64,000 nucleotides of DNA from Alicyclobacillus acidocaldarius subsp. acidocaldarius Tc-4-1 (GCF_000219875.1 NC_017167.1:1947572-2011571); one strand, 5' to 3'; positions 24,236-33,285 are shown, counted from the stretch's first letter. Program-made: numbers and translations. Notes: generated from the sequence alone by a model not told the origin.

Positions 24236-25903
24236 ATGCACTGGTTCAAGTCGTTTACCGAACGGTTCGGATTCACGAACCCGGTCCGCGGCCGGTATCG
24301 TCCGCGCATTCCGAGCCAGCGCGATATGCCGACGTACACTGGCAACCTGGATGAAGCACTGAAATACTTCCGAAGCACGGTGGGACAAAGCGACGACTTC
24401 GTTGTGCGGATCTTCGAAATTGGGAAGGTGTCGGGCGCGCTGCTCTTTTACACCAGCATCTGCGACAAGCGCGCAGTGGAGGACACCCTTCGCGCCATTC
24501 ACCGCCATCGGTTCCCGCGCCGCGCACCGCGCCCACTGCCTCAGTACCTCGTGGAACGCGTGCTGACGGGATCGGAGACCATGTTCATGGCGAGCACCTT
24601 CGAGTTGAAGGAGGCCATTGCGGCTGGAAAGCTCGTCCTGCTCCTCGACGTCCACCCTCCCGCCATCGTCATCAGCGCGAAGGCGGTCGAGCACCGCGCG
24701 CCGGATCAGCCCATCCTGGAGACGTCGACCCGGGGATCGCAGGTGGCCTTCGTGGAAAACATCGACATCAACCTCGGCATGATCCGCCAGTACATGTCCA
24801 CGGATACGTTGGTCATCAAGCGCTGGTCCATTGGCGTGCGATCGCATCGGGTCGTAGCCATGGTGTACGTGCGCGACATTGCCAATCCGATTCTGGTGGA
24901 GACCGTTTCCAGGCGGCTGGACGCCATCCACACCGACATCATCAACGGCTCCGCGGCGGTGGAACAGCGCATCGTGGATCACCCGTGGTCCTTATTTAGC
25001 CTCGTGCGCATGACCTCACGCGTGGATGGGACGTGCATGGAGTTGAACCAGGGCAAGGTCGCCATTGTCGTGGACGGCGATCCGACCGTGCTATTGGCGC
25101 CGGCGACGTTCCAGGACTTCTTCCAGACCGTCGAGGACTACATGCACACCTGGTGGGAAGCCACGTTCATGCGGGTTCTCCGCGTGATTGCGTTCGTCCT
25201 CGCGGTCTGGCTTCCGGCGCTGTATATCGCGTTCGTCGACTACAGCCCAGACCTTCTGCCGAAGACGATGGCCCTGCAAATCGCCCAGTCGCGGCAAGGC
25301 GTACCCTTCCCAGCCGTGATGGAAGTCATCATTATGCAACTCGTCGTCGAAATCCTGCGCGAGGCGACGCTGCGCATGCCCAGGCAAATGGGGCAGGCCA
25401 TCAGCATCGTTGGCGGTCTGGTCGTGGGCGAAGCCACGGTCCAGGCGGGCATCGTCTCCAATGTGCTCCTCATCGTCGTGGCGTTGTCGGCCGTCTCCGT
25501 GTTCGTGACGCCGAGCTACGAGTTCACGGTGATGTCGCGCCTTGGGGGATGGGTGATGATCATCGCGGCGACGCTGCTCGGATTCTACGGCGTCGTGCTT
25601 GCCACCATTTGGACGTTGTTCGAGATCTGCAACCTTCATTCCTTTGGTATCCCGTACGTGGACCCGCTGGGGGGCGATCACGTCAAAGACACGTTCCTCG
25701 ACGGCCTGGTGCGGCTGCCCATCACGGTGCTGGATAGGCGACCGGAACACCTGCATCCGGTCGACACCACCGGCGACACGGACCTGATGGTCCCCATGCC
25801 CAATCCGCAGCTGGAGAAGTGGGAACCTGGCGGCAAGCGGCCCCAACGAGACATGCGCCGCCAGAAGGCCAACTGGAGAAAAAGGAAGCGATTGGACCTA
25901 TGA
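24236..25903 (+). CDS. gerKA: Spore germinant receptor subunit A (GerKA-like)
   Basis: Subunit A of a GerA-type nutrient receptor in the spore inner membrane. The 555 residues include a soluble N-terminal domain (about 30-310). A membrane domain follows, with hydrophobic helices from about 320 and the conserved segment MPRQMGQAISIVGGLVVGEA near 380-400. The tail is hydrophilic and very basic, ending RRQKANWRKRKRLDL. ATG 24236 follows AGGGGAGGGA. It overlaps the following reading frame by 4 bp. An IS1380 element ends 27 bp upstream of the ATG, so the native promoter has been moved 1.68 kb away. The order A-C-B is that of gerK operons. Confidence 0.93.
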   Translation: MHWFKSFTERFGFTNPVRGRYRPRIPSQRDMPTYTGNLDEALKYFRSTVGQSDDFVVRIFEIGKVSGALLFYTSICDKRAVEDTLRAIHRHRFPRRAPRPLPQYLVERVLTGSETMFMASTFELKEAIAAGKLVLLLDVHPPAIVISAKAVEHRAPDQPILETSTRGSQVAFVENIDINLGMIRQYMSTDTLVIKRWSIGVRSHRVVAMVYVRDIANPILVETVSRRLDAIHTDIINGSAAVEQRIVDHPWSLFSLVRMTSRVDGTCMELNQGKVAIVVDGDPTVLLAPATFQDFFQTVEDYMHTWWEATFMRVLRVIAFVLAVWLPALYIAFVDYSPDLLPKTMALQIAQSRQGVPFPAVMEVIIMQLVVEILREATLRMPRQMGQAISIVGGLVVGEATVQAGIVSNVLLIVVALSAVSVFVTPSYEFTVMSRLGGWVMIIAATLLGFYGVVLATIWTLFEICNLHSFGIPYVDPLGGDHVKDTFLDGLVRLPITVLDRRPEHLHPVDTTGDTDLMVPMPNPQLEKWEPGGKRPQRDMRRQKANWRKRKRLDL

Positions 25904-27049
25904 CCCTCCGGCGCGCGCGCTGGCTGCTCCGCGCAGGCCGCGGCGCTCCTGCTTCTCACGAGCGGATGCGGCGATTACCAGAAGATCAACGACCGCTCGC
26001 AGATCATCGGCATCGGCGTAGATCCGGTGCCGGACAAGCCGGACATGCTGGCCTTCACGCTTCAGGTTCCCAATTTGGAGATTGCGACGCAACAAAGCCC
26101 AGGCCTCGGCACCGGCGGGCGCCAGGGTGGCGAGGCCGTGCCTTATAAGAACTTTTACGTCGAGGCGACCTCGGTGCAGTCCGCCATCTCGCGCGCCCAG
26201 ACGATGTACGACAAGGCGTTTTTTCTTGGCAACCTGGAGACGGTTGTGTTCCAGACAGGCCTCAGCGAGCGAGACTTGACCCGCGTCACGGAACAACTGA
26301 TGCGAGACGAGACCATCGACAAGCTCGCGTACGTGGTGGCGACCCGAGATTCCGCGCGATCCGTCTTGGAGGCGAGGACCAACGCGCCTCCGGCGACGAC
26401 CATTGAAGCCATGTGGTACAACGACATGCCACAACGCGGATACACCGCGCCGGAGAAACTGTGGCAATTTTGGCGAGATGCCGAACTCATTGGCCGGGAG
26501 CCGCACGTTCCGCTCGTGGAAGCGACGGATGACAGCATCCGCATCGAAGGCACCGAGCTGTATTTCGGCTATCAACCGGTGGGATGGCTCACGCCAGACG
26601 ATACGGTGTTTTACAACTTTCTCGCGGGACAGGTTCGCGCCATTTCCATCTCCATCCCCGACGGAAACCGCTCGTTTGACATCCGCATTGTCCGGTCGCG
26701 GGCCCATCTGCGCGAAGTCTCGACGCCGCACGGCATGGTCTTGTCCGATGACATCCACATTCGCGCCAATCTGAACTCCACGGAGACCATGGCGCAGCGC
26801 CCGCTTACGAATCGGGAGGTGGAACGATACGAAGACATCGTGGAACGGTATGTACAAGACAACTGCGTGCGGGTCCTTCGCGCTCTCCAATCCGTCCAGG
26901 CCGACACTCTCGGGTTTGGATACTGTTACCTGATCCATCATCCGGAGCGCATCTACGAGATTCGAGATCATTGGGGAGATGCCTTTGGCCGGGCGCGCAT
27001 CCGCGTGACCGTCACATGCCGCATTTCGCGCGAGGGCAATCTTCTCTGA
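25900..27049 (+). pseudogene. gerKC: Spore germinant receptor subunit C (GerKC-like), frameshifted in signal peptide
   Basis: The lipoprotein C subunit of the receptor. ATG 25900 overlaps the gerKA stop and begins MTLRRARWLLRA, a proper start of a signal peptide. Its frame then turns into non-homologous residues. The rest of the protein (AALLLLTSGCGDYQKIND with lipobox Cys at 25967-25969, then the Ger(x)C domain to 27049) is in the +1 frame and has no start codon before GTG 26027. That GTG lies beyond the lipobox. One extra base, or two missing bases, somewhere in the GC-rich stretch 25905-25945 explains this. As read, no lipid-anchored C subunit can be made. The body of the domain is intact. 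Confidence 0.82.
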
Positions 27050-27071
27050 TTCACGCAGGAGGCGAGCCAAC

Positions 27072-28247
27072 GTGAACGCGCAGAACGAGCGCTTAAAAAA
27101 CCTGTCTGCCTTTCAGGCCATCGCGCTCTTCTCGTCGAGCTTCCTGCCGGTGATGTTTTGGATTTATCCGACCGTCGCCGTGCACTACGCCCGACTGGAC
27201 GCACAGTGGTCGCTTCTGGTCACGGTGCTCATCGGCGTCTTCATCAGCTGGGTGCACGGGCGACTTAACGACCGGTTCCCCAATATGACGGGGCCTGACT
27301 TCGCGTGCTTGGTCTGGGGAAAATGGATGGGCAAGGTCATCACGTCACTCTATGTACCCGTCTACCTACTGTTTCTCGGCATCAGCCTGTACTTCACGAT
27401 TTCGCTCATGAAGTATTTCTTCCCGCTTAGCACGCGCATGTGGCTCGCCCTCGCCATGATCATCGTCGCGTGGCGGGGGGCCTGGTGCGGAGTCGAGGCC
27501 ATGGGACGGGCGTCCGCCATCGTCCACCCGCTCACGTTCGCGGGCATCTTGGCTTCGTTCGGCGCCATCCTGGCGAACGCGGATCAGCCCCTCATTCCCA
27601 TTTCGTTCACCAGCCTGTCGCAGACGGCTTCCGGGGTCTACCACCTGCTCCCCTTGTATCTCGGCATGGACCTCATCCTGATTGTGAATCCGTACTACCG
27701 CCACCGCCGCGGCAAGAACGAGTGGTATCCCGTCATCGCCACTGCGATTGGGGGAGTGGTGGTGATGCTTGTGTTTTTTTCCATCGTCGTCAATCTGGGG
27801 TTCACCCCGACGGAGCGCCTCGCCTATCCGGTCCAGGTGGTCATTCAGCTCATTCGCCTGCGCGGATTTCTCGTCGAACGCCTTGGCATCGTGATCATCA
27901 TCCTGTCGGTCGCCTTCACGACGCTCTTTCTCGGCAACCACATCTGGGCGCTCTCCACCACCATCGCTCGGATTGTGGGCGTCTCCGACCACAAATTCCG
28001 GCCCTTCACCTTCTTCGTGGCGCCGAGCATCTACGCCATTAGCCAAATCATCGCGACGACGATGCAGGCCCGGGACATTGTCACGGTGATCCTCGCGCCC
28101 GCGAGCTGGGTGGTGGTGGTCATCATCCCCGTCTGCACCCATTTGCTCGCCGTTCTGCGTGGAATCCGCACCGACACGCGCGAAGAGATACAACCGGACG
28201 GGCGGCAGCGGCGAACCGGGCGCAGGCGCGTGCGCAATTCGCCATGA
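27072..28247 (+). CDS. gerKB: Spore germinant receptor subunit B (GerKB-like)
   Basis: Integral membrane subunit B of the receptor, from the spore-permease group of the amino acid/polyamine transporter superfamily, and thought to bind the germinant. The 391 residues contain about ten hydrophobic helices and end in a basic tail. The early helix SAFQAIALFSSSFLPVMFWIYP and the GYTAP-like region LLPLYLGMDLILIVNPYY are typical. GTG 27072 follows AGGAGG. It lies 22 bp after gerKC in the same operon, and the frame is intact. Confidence 0.92.
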   Translation: MNAQNERLKNLSAFQAIALFSSSFLPVMFWIYPTVAVHYARLDAQWSLLVTVLIGVFISWVHGRLNDRFPNMTGPDFACLVWGKWMGKVITSLYVPVYLLFLGISLYFTISLMKYFFPLSTRMWLALAMIIVAWRGAWCGVEAMGRASAIVHPLTFAGILASFGAILANADQPLIPISFTSLSQTASGVYHLLPLYLGMDLILIVNPYYRHRRGKNEWYPVIATAIGGVVVMLVFFSIVVNLGFTPTERLAYPVQVVIQLIRLRGFLVERLGIVIIILSVAFTTLFLGNHIWALSTTIARIVGVSDHKFRPFTFFVAPSIYAISQIIATTMQARDIVTVILAPASWVVVVIIPVCTHLLAVLRGIRTDTREEIQPDGRQRRTGRRRVRNSP

Positions 28248-28323
28248 GGAGCCATTGTCATTTGCGCGCGCGTCTGTTGAAATAGACGCAAGAGCGAGAT
28301 CCCGTTGGACGGGGGGCGACCAC

Positions 28324-28749
28324 TTGATTCGTTTGCGCGGCCACCACTTGCTTTGTTTGCTGGGTTATCGAGGCATGGGCTACTCGCAGGCCTACGTTCG
28401 CAATATGACCGAAATCTATGAAGCGCTCCGCACGGATCCGCAGACGCGCGTGTGCATCGTGGCGGGCCCGGACGACCTCTGCGACCACTTCCCCGAAGAC
28501 CAGCCTTATCATTGTCAAAGCGGCTCTGTCCATCGCCGAGACGCGAAGGTGCTCTCGCGCCTTGGGCTCCGCGCGGGACAATGCCTGCCGTGGCGCGAGA
28601 TTGAGCGCCGCGTGCGCGATCGCGTCCGTCCGGAAGACATCCGGTCGCTGTGCCACACGTGCTCGTGGCGCTCGCTCGGCGTCTGCGAGGAAGGCGTGGA
28701 TTTGGTGCGCAGGCGTCTTCCGCTTCCCCCCGCGCCTCCGCCGCCCTAA
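28324..28749 (+). CDS. DUF1284 protein, cysteine-rich
   Basis: DUF1284-type protein of about 141 residues. It begins LIRLRGHHLLCLLGYRGMGYS, the family signature, and contains cysteines in DDLCDHF, YHCQSG and CHTCSWRSLGVC, consistent with metal or iron-sulfur binding, although no function is established. A Pro-rich tail ends the protein. TTG 28324 follows GGGGGGCGA; the frame extends upstream into gerKB, but homology starts only here. It follows gerKB by 76 bp and is convergent with the sensor kinase. Confidence 0.75.
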   Translation: MIRLRGHHLLCLLGYRGMGYSQAYVRNMTEIYEALRTDPQTRVCIVAGPDDLCDHFPEDQPYHCQSGSVHRRDAKVLSRLGLRAGQCLPWREIERRVRDRVRPEDIRSLCHTCSWRSLGVCEEGVDLVRRRLPLPPAPPPP

Positions 28750-28752
28750 CGT

Positions 28753-30228
28753 CTATGAGTCCTTGGTGGCGGGCAGAAGAACCGTCACCGTTGTCCCGCG
28801 GCCTACCTCGCTTTCAATCAAGAGATCGCCGCCGTGATCGGCCACCATGCGCTTGGAGACCATGACGCCAAGCCCGGTGCCTTGTTCCTTCGTCGTAAAA
28901 AACGGCTCGCCGATTCGCGCCAGCGCCTCTGGGGGCATGCCGGTGCCCTGATCCGAAATCTGGACGTGAGCCCAGCCGCCGTCTTCCCACAGCAGGACGC
29001 GCAGGAGGCCGCCTGGCTGCATGGCCTCAATCCCGTTTCGCATGAGATTGATGAACACCTGCTTGAGCTGATTCGGATCGCCCTCCACCATGACCGACGC
29101 CGCGCGAGGCTCGTATTGAATCTCCACGCCGTGCAAAAGCGCCTGGGCGCTCATGAAGGCCACGACTTCTTGCACAAGATCGACGAGATCGAGTTGCTGA
29201 AAATGAGGGCGATCCGGCCGAGCCAAGCGCAGCAGTTCCGACACGATGGCCTCCATCCTCGACACCTCGCCGCGCATGATCTCGAGGTATCGCCGATTGT
29301 TTGATCTCGCCCGCTGGTACATGAGATCGATGAAGCCGCGAAGCGCGGTGAGCGGGTTGCGGATTTCGTGCGCGATGCCGGCCGCGAGCTGCCCCACGGC
29401 CGCGAGCTTGTCGGACCGCGCCAAGAGTTCCCGCGAGGCCGCGAGCGCGAGCTCCGACTCCTTCTGGGCCGTCACATCCTGGACGGAGCCAAACAGGATG
29501 CCGCGCCCCCCGGCGTACTCGTGGTAGCGCCCGACGGATCGCACAAAGCGAATCTGCCCCCGCCCTGTTCGGATGCGGTACTCCAGCTCATACGTGTGCG
29601 TATGCATGGCGCGCGACACAGCCTGCTCCACGAGCGGCCGATCCTCCGGCACGACCGTCTCCAGAAACGCGTCGTAGGTGGCCGCAAAGTGCTCGGGATC
29701 CGTCTCCCAGATATCATATACCTCCTGCGACCAGGTGAGCCGCCGCGTCGCCACGTCCAACTCCCAATAGCCGGATCTCGCCAACCCGTACGCCAACTGC
29801 AGCCGCTGAATCGACGCTTCAAGCGCTGATTCGCGTTCGTGGCGATCCGTCACATCGCGATGCCAGACCATGACGCCGACCATCTCGCCACGCCATTCGT
29901 CCGGCAACAGCACACTTTCCACCCATCGCGCGGCACCGGCCCTGTCGTGCCTCCACACGAGTCTCGCAGCCGCTCGACCACCCAACACCTGAAGCCAGAC
30001 GTTCGCCCACGCAGTCCGGTCCTTGTCGCGCATGGGCCAACTCGCGAACGAGCGCCCCACTAGATCTTCCTCACTCATCCACGGGCGAACGGATGGCGTC
30101 ACGTACAGACATTCCGCGTTCAACGCGTGATACGAGACCCAATCAGGGCCTTCGCGAAAGGCGCCGCCAAGCGCTTCACCGACCGCCCGCACGCGCCCGC
30201 CTAAAGAAGCAAACCGGCTGTCTTCCAT
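28753..30228 (-). CDS. Orphan PAS-domain sensor histidine kinase (sporulation-kinase-like)
   Basis: Soluble histidine kinase of 491 residues. There are two PAS-like domains (about 20-135 and 145-270) and then HisKA with phosphoacceptor HEIRNPLTALRGF near 292. The HATPase_c domain has N-box NLMRNGIEAM near 395, G1 DQGTGMPP and G2 GTGLGVMVSKRM. There are no membrane helices. This architecture and the H-box resemble the Bacillus sporulation kinases that feed the Spo0 phosphorelay. No response regulator is adjacent, which also fits that role. ATG 30228 follows AAGGTGG. A terminator stands 33 bp upstream. Confidence 0.87.
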   Translation of the reverse strand: MEDSRFASLGGRVRAVGEALGGAFREGPDWVSYHALNAECLYVTPSVRPWMSEEDLVGRSFASWPMRDKDRTAWANVWLQVLGGRAAARLVWRHDRAGAARWVESVLLPDEWRGEMVGVMVWHRDVTDRHERESALEASIQRLQLAYGLARSGYWELDVATRRLTWSQEVYDIWETDPEHFAATYDAFLETVVPEDRPLVEQAVSRAMHTHTYELEYRIRTGRGQIRFVRSVGRYHEYAGGRGILFGSVQDVTAQKESELALAASRELLARSDKLAAVGQLAAGIAHEIRNPLTALRGFIDLMYQRARSNNRRYLEIMRGEVSRMEAIVSELLRLARPDRPHFQQLDLVDLVQEVVAFMSAQALLHGVEIQYEPRAASVMVEGDPNQLKQVFINLMRNGIEAMQPGGLLRVLLWEDGGWAHVQISDQGTGMPPEALARIGEPFFTTKEQGTGLGVMVSKRMVADHGGDLLIESEVGRGTTVTVLLPATKDS

Positions 30229-30238
30229 CGAATCCACC

Positions 30239-30427
30239 TTAGCTCCGCTGCCTGAGTGCGAAAAAAGCCGAACGGGCTTTACCCGTCGGCCACACCCATC
30301 CGCCGCTCAGCATGATCTTACCGACCGCGGCGGCGTCTTCCGCTATGTACGCTATCAGGTTGCCGAACACCGCGCCAATCGAGCCGCCCCACCTGGGCGC
30401 ATCTATGCGTATCATAGCGAATTCCAT
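30239..30427 (-). CDS. Possible small peptide or leader ORF upstream of the kinase
   Basis: A 62-codon frame reading MEFAMIRIDAPRWGG at its start and a Gly/Ala-rich middle (IGAVFGNLIAYIAEDAAAV). No family is recognised. Its last third runs through a convincing terminator (30261-30290) and stops 8 bp before the kinase start. It may be a leader peptide whose translation affects that terminator, or an accidental frame. ATG 30427 directly abuts GAGGG, while ATG 30415 has poorer context. The ISLre2 element was inserted 30 bp upstream. Confidence 0.25.
   Translation of the reverse strand: MEFAMIRIDAPRWGGSIGAVFGNLIAYIAEDAAAVGKIMLSGGWVWPTGKARSAFFALRQRS
30261..30290 (-). terminator. Intrinsic terminator just upstream of the kinase
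   Basis: Minus strand: GCCGACGGG (30282-30290), loop TAAAG, CCCGTTCGGC, then TTTTTT (30261-30266). The stem has one bulge. It ends transcripts arriving from the IS side or acts as an attenuator of the kinase gene. Confidence 0.75.
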
Positions 30428-30448
30428 CCCTCAATACAATCCTCAACA

Positions 30449-30457
30449 ATTCCCAGT
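30449..30457. repeat. Target-site duplication, left copy (ISLre2-family)
   Basis: CAATTCCCA precedes the left end of the element and is repeated at 32064-32072. Confidence 0.88.
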
Positions 30458-32063
30458 CCGTGTCAAGTTGTCGTAGGGGAGGACCTCACCGCTTAGGTTG
30501 AGTCAGGCAACCGTGGCTGAAACTCTGGCGAGCTCACGAAGCACGTACTTCACCCATGGTCGGTCCGCATGCGGACCGACCAATGCTGGCATGTGTTTTT
30601 CCAGCCAAGTCGCCGCTTCTTCGACCCGTCTCGCGATTTCCGCCTCGTTCACTGGCTTTGTCTTCACCGGCACTTCCGCCTGCATTTCCGAACGAGAAGG
30701 CGTGTTGGCCCGCAGAGGCTCGTGATTGGCGCGCGTTGCAATCAGCCGCACTAACGCATCCGCCCCTGGCTTGCTCCAACGTGCCCCATGGCGCTTCATC
30801 CGTCGCGCCACGTGGTGGAACACCTGGCCCTCAATTGCACCCAGACTCACCACATCATCATCGCCCACAATGCCTTGCCAATTCTTCTCCATGTATGATT
30901 TCAGCTTCGAGATACGCTGCTTCTTCGCCCCTTCGCTTTGCTTCTCCATCTTCGTCAGCACCTTTTCTACCCGCGACCACTCCTCGGTTCTCACCGCATC
31001 CCATACCTTCCGGTAGGCCTGCGTCTCCCGTCCCAAGGCCGCAACCATCGCCTGCCGCAGGTGAAAGGGATCCAATCGATATCGAGCCCCAGGGAGCATT
31101 CCGACGCCCTTCTTCGCCCATTCCGCCCCGTCCGCGCCGAGCCAACATCGTTTCACGCTGGCCCAATCCCACACGCGCCCAAAAGAGGACACCGCTTCCT
31201 CCCAGAAGCGTTCAGCTTCCTCAGTCCCCGCGACCACCTGTCGATTCATCAGGGCGCGCCGTTCCCGCCCTTGTTCCTGCTTGCCTTCATACGCCACGGC
31301 CACCTTCAATTCGAAGTGTGACTGGCCATCTTCCTCCCTGCGCCCTCGGACATACACGCCATCCGCTTCCACGAAGAGTGTCTCGGCTTTGCGTCTCCCT
31401 CCCGGAGCGTCTCCTTGTTCGAACACCTTCTCCCGCTCCAGCTCCGCTCGGACGCGCTTCTCCCCTCCGAGCCTTTGCACTTCTTGCCAAATCGCCATCG
31501 CGCTGATGTCCGGCACCCAAGTCTGTAGAATCTCTGCCGCGCGCCGGTACGACACATCTAAAGCCAACGCCACAGCTTGGTCTCTTAACTTCCCGCTCAA
31601 TCGACGACGGGGTTCGAACCCTGCTACCTCATCCAACAGGAAGCGACGTTCGCCCGTCTTTCGATTGCGGTAGTAACGCCGACGATACGTGATCTCTCCC
31701 AGGGTGGACACGACCGTCCGTGGTTTACGCTGAATAAGTTCCCACTCATTTCGGTCACGCTCCGCCGCCAGCTTCTCGTCCCACGCTTCGAGCAAGCGCG
31801 GAACCATTTCCCTCATGAATTCGCCGAAGGACCTCATGAGCCTCTCTTCAAGAATCGCGAAGTCGCACGGATGCTCAGACAACCACAACAGATTCATCCA
31901 CAGCGGCAGGAAACCCGCCGCGCCATCACGAATATCCAACATGAGAGACCTCACCTCTTCATCCGCGCTCCGAACGCGGGTTGTTTTTGTGCTCAGTGAG
32001 GTCTCTTCTCTTTGTCCCCGGAAAATCCTCCCGAGAACACCCCTACTCAAACTTTATACGCTC
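30458..32063 (-). mobile_element. ISLre2-family insertion sequence
   Basis: A 1,606-bp element bounded by 9-bp direct repeats CAATTCCCA. The imperfect inverted ends read GTCCGTGTCAAGTTGTCGTA on the left and GAGCGTATAAAGTTTGAGTA on the right (outside in), both followed by GGGG. A single transposase ORF lies on the minus strand. The length, 9-bp duplication and UPF0236-type transposase fit ISLre2. It lies in the intergenic region between the orphan kinase and the Old Yellow Enzyme gene and breaks no recognisable ORF. Confidence 0.9.
30503..31942 (-). CDS. ISLre2-family (UPF0236) transposase
   Basis: Transposase of about 479 residues. Recognisable features are the GEITYRRRYYRNRKTGERRF segment near residue 85, VEADGVYVRGRR near 195 with a candidate catalytic Asp, LGADGAEWAKKG near 270 and YRLDPFHLRQA near 290. 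The C-terminal end contains GAIEGQVFHHVARRMK. ATG 31942 follows GAGGTGAGG. Upstream codons to 32050 are in frame but overlap the right end and are probably untranslated. The frame is intact. Confidence 0.9.
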   Translation of the reverse strand: MLDIRDGAAGFLPLWMNLLWLSEHPCDFAILEERLMRSFGEFMREMVPRLLEAWDEKLAAERDRNEWELIQRKPRTVVSTLGEITYRRRYYRNRKTGERRFLLDEVAGFEPRRRLSGKLRDQAVALALDVSYRRAAEILQTWVPDISAMAIWQEVQRLGGEKRVRAELEREKVFEQGDAPGGRRKAETLFVEADGVYVRGRREEDGQSHFELKVAVAYEGKQEQGRERRALMNRQVVAGTEEAERFWEEAVSSFGRVWDWASVKRCWLGADGAEWAKKGVGMLPGARYRLDPFHLRQAMVAALGRETQAYRKVWDAVRTEEWSRVEKVLTKMEKQSEGAKKQRISKLKSYMEKNWQGIVGDDDVVSLGAIEGQVFHHVARRMKRHGARWSKPGADALVRLIATRANHEPLRANTPSRSEMQAEVPVKTKPVNEAEIARRVEEAATWLEKHMPALVGPHADRPWVKYVLRELARVSATVA

Positions 32064-32072
32064 CAATTCCCA
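32064..32072. repeat. Target-site duplication, right copy (ISLre2-family)
   Basis: CAATTCCCA follows the right end of the element and matches 30449-30457. Confidence 0.88.
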
Positions 32073-32208
32073 CAAACGGCCAAATGAGCGCCGCCATCCC
32101 TATCCGGATCCCTCGGCTCAAGCGAAACAAGGGGCTGGCCCCTGTCCCCGTCGAAAAGACGAGTCCGGGGCCGCCCCTCCTGCGCGGCGCGTGTGACGGC
32201 TTTTTAGT

Positions 32209-33231
32209 TCAAAATGCGCGCTGATACTGAACCGGGACCTGCGGCTTCTCGCCGAGCGAAAGGGCCGCGTGAATGGGCCAGTACGGATCGCGCAACAGTC
32301 CGCGCGCAATGGCGACGAGATCCGCGTCTCCGTTGGCGACGATCGACTCGGCCAGCGCAGGGTGATCGAGCATCCCCACGGCGATGACGGGAACCTGAAG
32401 CGCGTCTTTGATGCGCCGCGCGTAAGGCACCTGGAAGCCCGGAAAGTTCCCGGGGCGGCGTGCGCCGGGAGGCCCTTCTCCGCCGCTGGACACGTGAATG
32501 ACGTCGGCTCCCGCGTCTCGATATCGCCTGCAGATTTCGATGGCGTGATCGAGGTCGTAGCCCCCGTCCGCGTATTCGACGGCCGATACGCGCACGAAGA
32601 GCGGCATGCCCGAAGGCATCTCAGCCTTGACGGCCTGAATGACTTCGACGCCGAACCGCGCCAGATCCTCTCCATAAGCGTCCTTGCGGCGATTGGTGAG
32701 CGGCGAGTGGAACTGGTGGATGAGATATCCGTGCGCGCCGTGCAGTTCGATGACGTCGAATCCGGCCTTCACCGCCCTGCGCGCGGCCGCGGCGAACTTC
32801 TCCACCATCTGCTTGACTTCATCGGTCGAAAGTTCGCGCGGCGTCTTGTACTGCGGCCCGTCGAAGCGGATGGGAGACGGCGCCACCGGCACGGGCGCAT
32901 CCTCCGCCTTCCGGCCGGCGTGTGCAATCTGGATGCCGATCTTCGCCCCGTGCGCGTGACACGCGTCGACGATGCGCTGAAAGGGCGGGATGTGAGCGTC
33001 CGACCACAGGCCGAGATCGTAATCGGTGATGCGTCCGTCCGGCTCCACGTCGGTCATCTCGACGATGATGAGTCCGACACCGCCTACCGCTCGGCTCGTG
33101 TAGTGCGTGAAATGCCAGTCGTTCGGCTTGCCATCCTTGGCCGTCACGGAGTACTGGCACATGGGCGCCATCACAATGCGGTTTTTCAACTCGAGGTTCC
33201 GAATGGCATACGGCGTGAATAGGTGAGCCAT
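32209..33231 (-). CDS. namA: NADPH dehydrogenase, YqjM-type Old Yellow Enzyme
   Basis: FMN-dependent ene-reductase that reduces activated alkenes and quinones using NADPH. The 340-residue TIM barrel belongs to the YqjM (thermophilic-like) class: the redox-tuning Cys is at residue 25 in MAPMCQYS with a nearby Tyr, and the substrate histidines are in IELHGAHGYLIHQF near 165. The C-terminal end YQRAF carries the residues that reach the partner subunit. ATG 33231 follows GGGAG. It lies 61 bp after the kinase gene of a two-component system, with a dyad in between, suggesting its own stress-responsive control. Confidence 0.92.
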   Translation of the reverse strand: MAHLFTPYAIRNLELKNRIVMAPMCQYSVTAKDGKPNDWHFTHYTSRAVGGVGLIIVEMTDVEPDGRITDYDLGLWSDAHIPPFQRIVDACHAHGAKIGIQIAHAGRKAEDAPVPVAPSPIRFDGPQYKTPRELSTDEVKQMVEKFAAAARRAVKAGFDVIELHGAHGYLIHQFHSPLTNRRKDAYGEDLARFGVEVIQAVKAEMPSGMPLFVRVSAVEYADGGYDLDHAIEICRRYRDAGADVIHVSSGGEGPPGARRPGNFPGFQVPYARRIKDALQVPVIAVGMLDHPALAESIVANGDADLVAIARGLLRDPYWPIHAALSLGEKPQVPVQYQRAF

Positions 33232-33285
33232 GTGGCCTGTGCTCCCTTCGGCAGCTTCGGAGGACCCGTTTGGGCCAACCGCTTT

